Shown here piece after piece: positions 19,753 to 24,696 of a stretch of DNA of 24,696 nucleotides. Origin of the DNA: Chara braunii (taxonomy: Eukaryota; Streptophyta; Charophyceae; Charales; Characeae); contig BFEA01000541.1 of the NCBI GenBank assembly GCA_003427395.1, positions 461,356 through 486,051 of the forward strand, written 5' to 3'. Under the pieces are notes generated by a model. The model had not been told where the DNA came from and ran no database searches. It saw only the letters and a list, made by a program, of their open reading frames with translations. Every line of letters begins with the position of its first letter. Positions within the stretch are counted from its first letter, which is position 1. The translations under genes were made by a program, and so were the position numbers.

Positions 19753-20496
19753 AATAGTTTTGGTCTAGAGTCTAAGTATACCGCGCTAAGCACGGCTGCG
19801 TAAGTAATTGCTTTGACTGGGTGGTTGACCGCAATAGCGAGTGCGTGGGCGCGCAGGTTTAAGGCGCGCATGATTCTTTTCTGTTATTTTATCGTAAAGC
19901 CGGCCCGGACCTCGGTCATTTCGGTTGGTGATATTATTATTATTTTTTTAAGCAGGGATTAAGGATACTTTTTTTTTTTTTTATTAGTAGGTCAAGCGCG
20001 CATGCGGAGAACGACCCCGACGACGACATCGATAATAATGGGGTGATTTCGTGTGGTGAGCGGGATGTCGTAGGATGGCGAGCGGGGCAAATATGGCATG
20101 ATATAAGCAAGCCGGCGTGGGCACTGAGAGCCGCGCAGCCGTTTTTGTTGGCCCAAAGCGCCGCGCCGCACCGTCTTATATGGCACTCGGAGTGTTTTGG
20201 TCTCAGGCTTGGGCTATAGGTTACGGCATCGGACTATTACAACGGAGGTTCGGGGATCGAGGCCGGCAAACGTCGGCGCGGTGGCAGCAGAGCATCGAGG
20301 AGAATACCGAGGGATTGAGGGCCCGACGGGGCTATCCCCCCTCAGTTTTGGTGACATGCGTAGTGACGGGCCCGACCTAAGGGACTGGCGAGGTGCCAGT
20401 AGCTCCCAGTTCCCGTTTTAGATCTTGTAATAAAACGCTTTTTATTTTTATTTTTATTTTTATTTTTATTATTTTTATTTTTATTTTTATTTTTTG
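19753..20496 (+). mobile_element. tRNA-derived SINE-like repeat, right copy
   Basis: Similar to 1-600 over its length. Shared blocks are AATAGTTTTGGTC... (19753), GTGCGTGGGCGCGCAGG...AAGGCGCGC (about 19838-19868), the tRNA-like core, and GATTGAGGGCCCGACGGGGC (about 20312). The core has GGGCTATAGGTTACGGCATCGGACT (A box/D-loop-like, 20211-20235) and GGATCGAGGCC (B box, 20254-20264), spaced as in a tRNA. The end is AATAAAACGC followed by a (TTTTTA)n run (about 20440-20496), a typical retroposon tail. It would be copied by another element's reverse transcriptase. Length is long for a SINE, so a composite is possible. Confidence 0.62.
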
Positions 20497-20613
20497 GGTC
20501 CCGTTTTCTTTCGGGATATGGCCGAGAGCCTGCCGTAGTGGGTGCATCCACGAACGGTCAAGCCACAAGGCGAGTGGCCCATGCACTTCCGTGGGGGCAC
20601 TGTTCCGGCCAAA

Positions 20614-20700
20614 GTCCTTCGGGACATCTGTTAAAATTGGAACGATACCGAGGAGATTAGCATAGCCCCTGAACAAGGATGGTGCGCAAGGGTCCGGAAC
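20614..20700 (+). pseudogene. U6 snRNA-derived sequence, copy 1
   Basis: Begins with the U6 5' hairpin GTCC-TTCG-GGAC followed by ATC, then AAAATTGGAACGATAC, GAGATTAGCATAGCCCC and AAGGATGG-GCGCAA. These match U6 in order and spacing across about 75 nt. The ACAGAGA box is changed to ACCGAGG, while the AGC triad (TTAGCA) remains. The end after GCGCAA differs and no T-run terminator follows. U6 pairs with U2 and the 5' splice site in the spliceosome; two changes in the ACAGAGA box and the lost 3' end make this a pseudogene or U6-derived module. Confidence 0.88.
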
Positions 20701-20843
20701 GAACCCGGACGCAGACCGCGCCGGGTACGTACAGACCAGCGGGGTGCGTGCGGAGTGGCTAGGGGGACGGTGTTCGCCCCACCCTCCCCGTGCAATAGGC
20801 CGAGCGGCCATTTGGTGCCGCCGCGGGGCATTACCCCGGGCAG

Positions 20844-20922
20844 GACCCTCGGGACATCCGTCAGAATTGGAGCGATACAGAGAAGTAGCATGGCTCGCGC
20901 CCAGGGTGACGCGAATAAATCA
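20844..20922 (+). pseudogene. U6 snRNA-derived sequence, copy 2
   Basis: About 230 bp downstream of copy 1, same strand. Reads CTCGGGACATCCGTC, AGAATTGGAGCGATACAGAG, then AAGTAGCATGGCTCGCGCCC and AGGGTGACGCGAATAAATC. Here the ACAGAGA box is intact but three bases are missing just before the AGC triad, and the 5' hairpin is weakened. Sequence before both copies is also related (GGCACTGTTCCGGCC and GGCATTACCCCGGGC). The whole block may thus have been duplicated. Confidence 0.8.
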
Positions 20923-21624
20923 GGAAAAGGGCCGACGGCCAGACGTTTCCTGTTTCTGACACCCAAGTTTTCGTCGAATTGCGCAGCATCCGGGGACCGG
21001 GGTGACGAGCGCTAGGCCAGGGAAGGCGAGGTAGAGAGACGGATAGCGGAGCGCTGCGGTTGTCGGGCTGGCCACTGCAGTATGGACTATCGCGGGCAAA
21101 GGCGGAGGAGCGACGGGGCACTAAGGTGAGCCCACGAAGAGAGAGGCTGAACCTGGACGGGGGCCAAGGCAGGGGCCGATTGAAGGGAGAGCAACAATGA
21201 ACTAAGCAGGAACAACGAAGAGAAAAGGTGAATGCACCCAGACGCGATCCGCGCCCGGGTCTATTGCGAGACTGAGACGGGTAAAAGAGCGATGGTGGGG
21301 AGGGGGCCAAAGTGAGAAGAAGAGTTAGTCGAGCTCGGCCGTTCCTAACAGAAATAAGCAAGGAAAGGTGATGGGTGGGGGTTATCCGTGTAGGCGAGGT
21401 GGACTGTGAAGTTACTTCTAGTAAGGGATTAGTAGAATAGTGGGTTAATAAAGAGAATAGGTGCGCGGAGGAAGGAAAAATGGTGAAATGAACCTGACAG
21501 GGTATTGCACCAGGTGCATGTGGGAAAATGGGATGGCGGAAGAAAGATTCGGGCGCAAAAAAGAAATAGTGGTGAACACGATACTTCATGGATTTAGGCG
21601 GGGGAAGGGCCTATATAGGCGTTT
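20923..21624. other. Purine-rich body after the U6-derived modules
   Basis: Strongly G+A-rich on the plus strand, no gene. Minus-strand open frames here (such as 21589-20861) are Ser/Pro-rich products of that composition and run across the U6-derived sequence. Confidence 0.45.
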
Positions 21625-22237
21625 TTATGTAGAGCGAGTTGAATAGGAAGGTTAGATTTAGAAGACAGTCAGTAGGATAAGAGTTAGTAAGAAAACCTCC
21701 GCGCGGAGCTATGGCGGAGATGACGTAGAGGAAACAAGAAAATCAAGAATACTACTCGATTTCTGATAGAACTGGGCAAGGGACGGCAATTGCTATGAGT
21801 TTTCAAGTCGGGCGAATCAGTAGGTAGCGTTAGCGTTGGTGATAGGTGAGTAGATTTAGAGTTAGTATGGACAGCGGCTGCGCGAAGCTAAGAGGAATGA
21901 AGTGTCGAAGAGGGTGATAACGTGAGGGAANTTATGTAGGGCGAGTTGAATAGGAAGGTTAGATTTAGAAGACAGTCAGTAGGATAAGAGTTAGTAAGGA
22001 AACCTCCGCGCGGAGCTATGGCGGAGATGACTTAGAGGAAACAAGAAAATCGAGAATACTACTCGATTTCTGATAGAACTGGGCAAGGGACAACAGATGC
22101 TATGAGTTTTCAAGTCGGGCGAATTAGCAGGTAGCGTTAGCCTTGGTGGTAGGTGAGTAGATTTAGAGTTAGTATGGACAGCGGCTGCGCGAAGCTAAGA
22201 GGAATGAAGTGTCAAAGAGGGTGATAACGTGAGGGAA
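21625..22237. repeat. 306-bp direct duplication with N at the junction
   Basis: Copies 21625-21930 and 21932-22237 are the same length and differ at roughly ten positions (for example AGAGCG/AGGGCG, GACGTAG/GACTTAG, GGCAATTG/AACAGATG). The single base between them (21931) is N. It is either a true tandem duplication or two alleles placed side by side by the assembler. Confidence 0.93.
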
Positions 22238-22760
22238 TGAACCTGGGCGAGTTCAGTGCCAGGTGCGTTCGAGGAAGTAAAGACGTCNGGTGGTGAGACC
22301 GGGGAGGAATTCAGACGGTTTGTTACGTTGGGTCCATCCCAGAGGGAGAGGGTGTTGGGGGTGGAGTGACGAGCGGACCAGCGAACAACTTCCCTGCAGA
22401 GGAAGGAAGCGGCAGGGACCACTGCGGTGGAGACAAGATGAATCTGGACAGGGCATTGTAGCGGGTGCGTGTGGGCGACGAGCTGGGCAACGACCGAAAG
22501 TCAGAAGGGAGAGCAGAACGGACGAACCTGGGCGCATGACAACGCCAGGTGTAGTCAGATTGAGACGCTCGGAGGTGGCGAATTGNTGAGCCAGGCGCAG
22601 TAGAGAGTGCACTATACGTTTGACTGTGCATGAAAACAAAGAGCAGAGGGGGGAGGGGGCGACTGTTGCAAAAGCCATACTCTCTGTTACTGTTACTGGG
22701 TTGCGACCATGTACGGACTGGCCAACACAGTCTCATAGTACAAACACCGGGCCTCAGGTA
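22238..22760. repeat. Dispersed ~40-nt motif copies in purine-rich sequence
   Basis: Related segments start at 22238, 22439 and 22523, and outside this stretch at 21489. Each has GAAYCTGG/GACAGGG-like sequence followed by CCAGGTG or GGGTGCGTGTGGG. They are too diverged for a clear unit. No gene seen. Confidence 0.45.
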
Positions 22761-23660
22761 GGCATGCTGAGTTCTCAACGTGCTCCATAGGGTAGTTTTT
22801 TCTGAGTTTTCTCGTAATACAGCTAGTACAGTGGTATCCTGCCCTCAGCCTACAGCGGCTGTTGGCAGCAGCAACAGTTCGTGCCCGGAGGCACTACTTA
22901 GCGCATATGCTACTGTGTACGGCGCGCGGTCTGCTGCTGCGTGCCATGCACTATTAATCGTTGTTAGCCGCTATTACGCACTGGTTGTTGTTGTGAACTG
23001 GACAGGCATGGTCACCTTTTGCTGTTGATCACCGCTGAGCGTTGCTGATGCGACTGAGGATCGCGCACAGCGGCTGCCCCTGTTGACTAATGCATACCAT
23101 TGAGTACCCCTGCGGCCGCGGCTGACTGTTGCGATCTGCTGTACGACGACAGCTGAACTTAGGAAAAGGTAGTTGCGGCTGCCGCTCAGTAGAATAGTGG
23201 CGAAGGAGGTTAGGGCTATGATTCGGGAAGTCGGCAGAGAATGGATTTTGACGATTGGCTGCTGAATCGACCAAGCTGCCACATTGGATGCCATTGCGGG
23301 GCCCTCAGGAATTGAAGATTACAAGGCCCTTTCTTGCGAGACTGAGAGCACCGTTCTCGGATCTGAGGGTCTCGCATCTTTCTACGTCTATCTTTCTAAC
23401 TCTAAGTCTAGTCTGCTGGTTACGAGAGGAAGGTGGCAGGCGGGATTGCAACCCGTAGGTCCGCGTCAAGACTCTGTAGGGAGTCCGCCCACCGATTGCG
23501 GGAGCTCTGCCGAAACTCAAGAGGAGTTCTGGAGGCAGGGAATCGTCAGGTAAACCATTTCCAGCTGTACAACCTACTACCACCAATGTTTGTTTATCCC
23601 CCTGCAATATGGCTGATGTATGCATGAGTTTGTCCCTATGATTATTGTTTTCTCTTCAGG
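22761..23660. other. Stretch without a recognised gene
   Basis: Base composition becomes balanced again after the purine-rich body. Frames on both strands up to about 106 codons have no recognisable domain. Confidence 0.35.
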
Positions 23661-23796
23661 ACCCAATNAGATCAGAAGGAAGGAATGTGTGAGAGTGAAG
23701 TTCAAGTTCCTTCTTTATTCTGACTGAAAGCAGACAAAGGGATAANNTGGGNGAAGGTGGGAGGAAGGCAGGCTGTTTGTGATTGACAGGGNCAAC

Positions 23797-24492
23797 CAAA
23801 GCCTGAGCATTGTTTCTACTGTGAATGGCTCANGGCTATGTTTATTTGANTGTTTTCTGAAGGACNAGNCATTGTTTCTACTGTGAATGGTCTGGTTGCT
23901 ATGTTTATTTTATTATTTTCTAGGGAACCAGNCATTGTTTCTNCTGTGAATNGCCTGNCTACTCTAGTTAACTCTGAGGGTTTTGCCTGATTGAAAGGGT
24001 TTAAATTCTTGTTTTATTCTGAGGGAGGATTTTTGGTCTAAGGCTAAGCATTGTTTCCATGGTGAATNGCTTAGCCTGAAAACCACGCNCATAAATTAAA
24101 CTAAGTATAAAGGAAAGTACTTTATGTATATTTGCATGTGAACTGACAGNTGGGCATTGTTTCTACTGTGAATGGTCCAGCGTTAAGCCATATCATTANG
24201 AAGAGANAAGNGAAAATGCANAGTATAAATGAAAATAGTTTGGGGAAAGTTGAACATCGTTTCTACTGTGAATGGTTCANTCNCCTGCCCATATTCNTCT
24301 CTTCTTTCTATCAAAATCNGAGAAATATTAAAATCTTTGGATATTAAACAGCTTAGGGTGACTAGGCATTGTTTCCATGGTGAATGGTCTAGTCATNTGC
24401 CCAAAAGAAGAAAGAAGTAGTTGTGCAANCTGTTCGTGTATATCATAAAGACAAGTTGGNCATTGTTTCCATGGCGAATGNTCCAGCTCTAT
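23797..24492 (+). repeat. Array B: eight hairpins with constant loop and covarying stems
   Basis: The core CATTGTTTCTACTGTGAATG (or a CCATGG-centred version) occurs eight times, starting near 23808, 23870, 23933, 24049, 24154, 24255, 24367 and 24461. Flanking arms pair in every copy although their sequences differ: GCCTGAGC/GCTCANGGC, AGGCTAAGC/GCTTAGCCT, TGGGC/GTCCA, TTGAAC/GTTCAN, GTGACTAGGC/GTCTAGTCAT, AGTTGGNC/GNTCCAGCT, and two more interrupted by Ns. Arms always end in C before ATT, and AAT is followed by one extra base before pairing resumes. Spacers between copies (about 60-115 nt centre to centre) are AT-rich and not alike. No coding potential. Function unknown. Confidence 0.85.
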
Positions 24493-24696
24493 GTCTTATG
24501 TAAGATGNGTATAANGATTCAAGAACTGGAAGATTCACGAACTATTTATATGGAATGAACTTGGGAGCGTGATAGTACTTANATTTGTGGTTTGGTTTGC
24601 ATGTGACTGGATGAGATGACTAGGTTGTTTAAGTTTCATTACTATAGGTAGTTGCTGTAGTTGCTCGCCACGTGCTAGAGCCATAGGAGTTAGTGT
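24493..24696. other. AT-rich end of window
   Basis: No further copy of the array B core is seen after 24492 within the window. No gene. Confidence 0.4.

Noticed and set aside
20614-20700. Functional U6 snRNA gene
   Set aside because: ACAGAGA box altered, 3' end replaced and no T-run terminator.
20861-21589. 242-codon minus-strand open frame
   Set aside because: Ser/Pro/Leu-rich product of a purine-rich plus strand. It runs across the U6-derived copy and has no domain.
23797-24492. CRISPR array reading of array B
   Set aside because: Spacing is irregular (about 62 to 116 nt), the repeat is constant only in its loop, the arms differ, and the context is eukaryotic.
23797-24492. Integron attC-type site reading of array B
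   Set aside because: attC sites conserve their ends and vary inside. Here the centre is constant and the arms vary. No integrase or cassette ORFs are present.

Overview
The window is nuclear DNA from a eukaryote. The only intact gene recognised is an intronless histone H3 on the minus strand (9280-9690). Its sequence variants (K53, A31, S87/V89/L90, S96) look algal or protist rather than animal, fungal or land-plant. Nearly everything else is repeats and decayed mobile elements, with one 365-N assembly gap and scattered single Ns. This fits an alga with compact genes set among repeat islands, red alga or stramenopile being my guess. The lineage is inference; no marker here settles it.

Layout. 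1-600 holds a repeat with a tRNA-like pol III core, and a second, clearly related copy lies at 19753-20496, in the same orientation. 2.3-9.1 kb is accessory DNA without a recognisable gene, studded with short tandem duplications (units of 37 to about 200 bp). A 3 x 200-bp satellite ends just downstream of H3. H3 has a TATA box 150 bp upstream of its ATG. 10.09-10.19 kb is a foldback MITE-like element, followed by small palindromes and the N gap.

11.3-14.8 kb (minus strand) is a broken retroelement. In transcription order it has a coiled-coil-rich start, a SAP-like DNA-binding motif, a GIY-YIG endonuclease-like domain, and a reverse transcriptase with recognisable motifs A (DVKDMF), B (GIPMGKDSSP) and C (FVDD). 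RT plus GIY-YIG is the hallmark of Penelope-like elements, and the endonuclease lies N-terminal to the RT, as in the permuted Chlamys/Naiad clade. A ~100-bp direct repeat flanks the coding region, like the pLTRs of that class.

15.7-19.0 kb contains a Cys-rich ORF, a second possible tRNA-like element and a ~122-bp tandem repeat carrying a TTCGGCAGC motif. 19.1-19.66 kb is an array of hairpins with a near-constant 17-nt loop and stems that differ between copies by paired changes. 20.6-20.92 kb has two tandem U6 snRNA-derived sequences. 21.6-22.24 kb is a 306-bp direct duplication with an N at the junction. 23.80-24.49 kb is a second, unrelated array of eight hairpins with a constant loop (ATTGTTTCTACTGTGAAT or a CCATGG variant) and covarying stems.

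No operon or pathway can be inferred. The two constant-loop, variable-stem arrays, the tandem U6-derived modules and the SAP/GIY-YIG/RT element are the parts most worth following.
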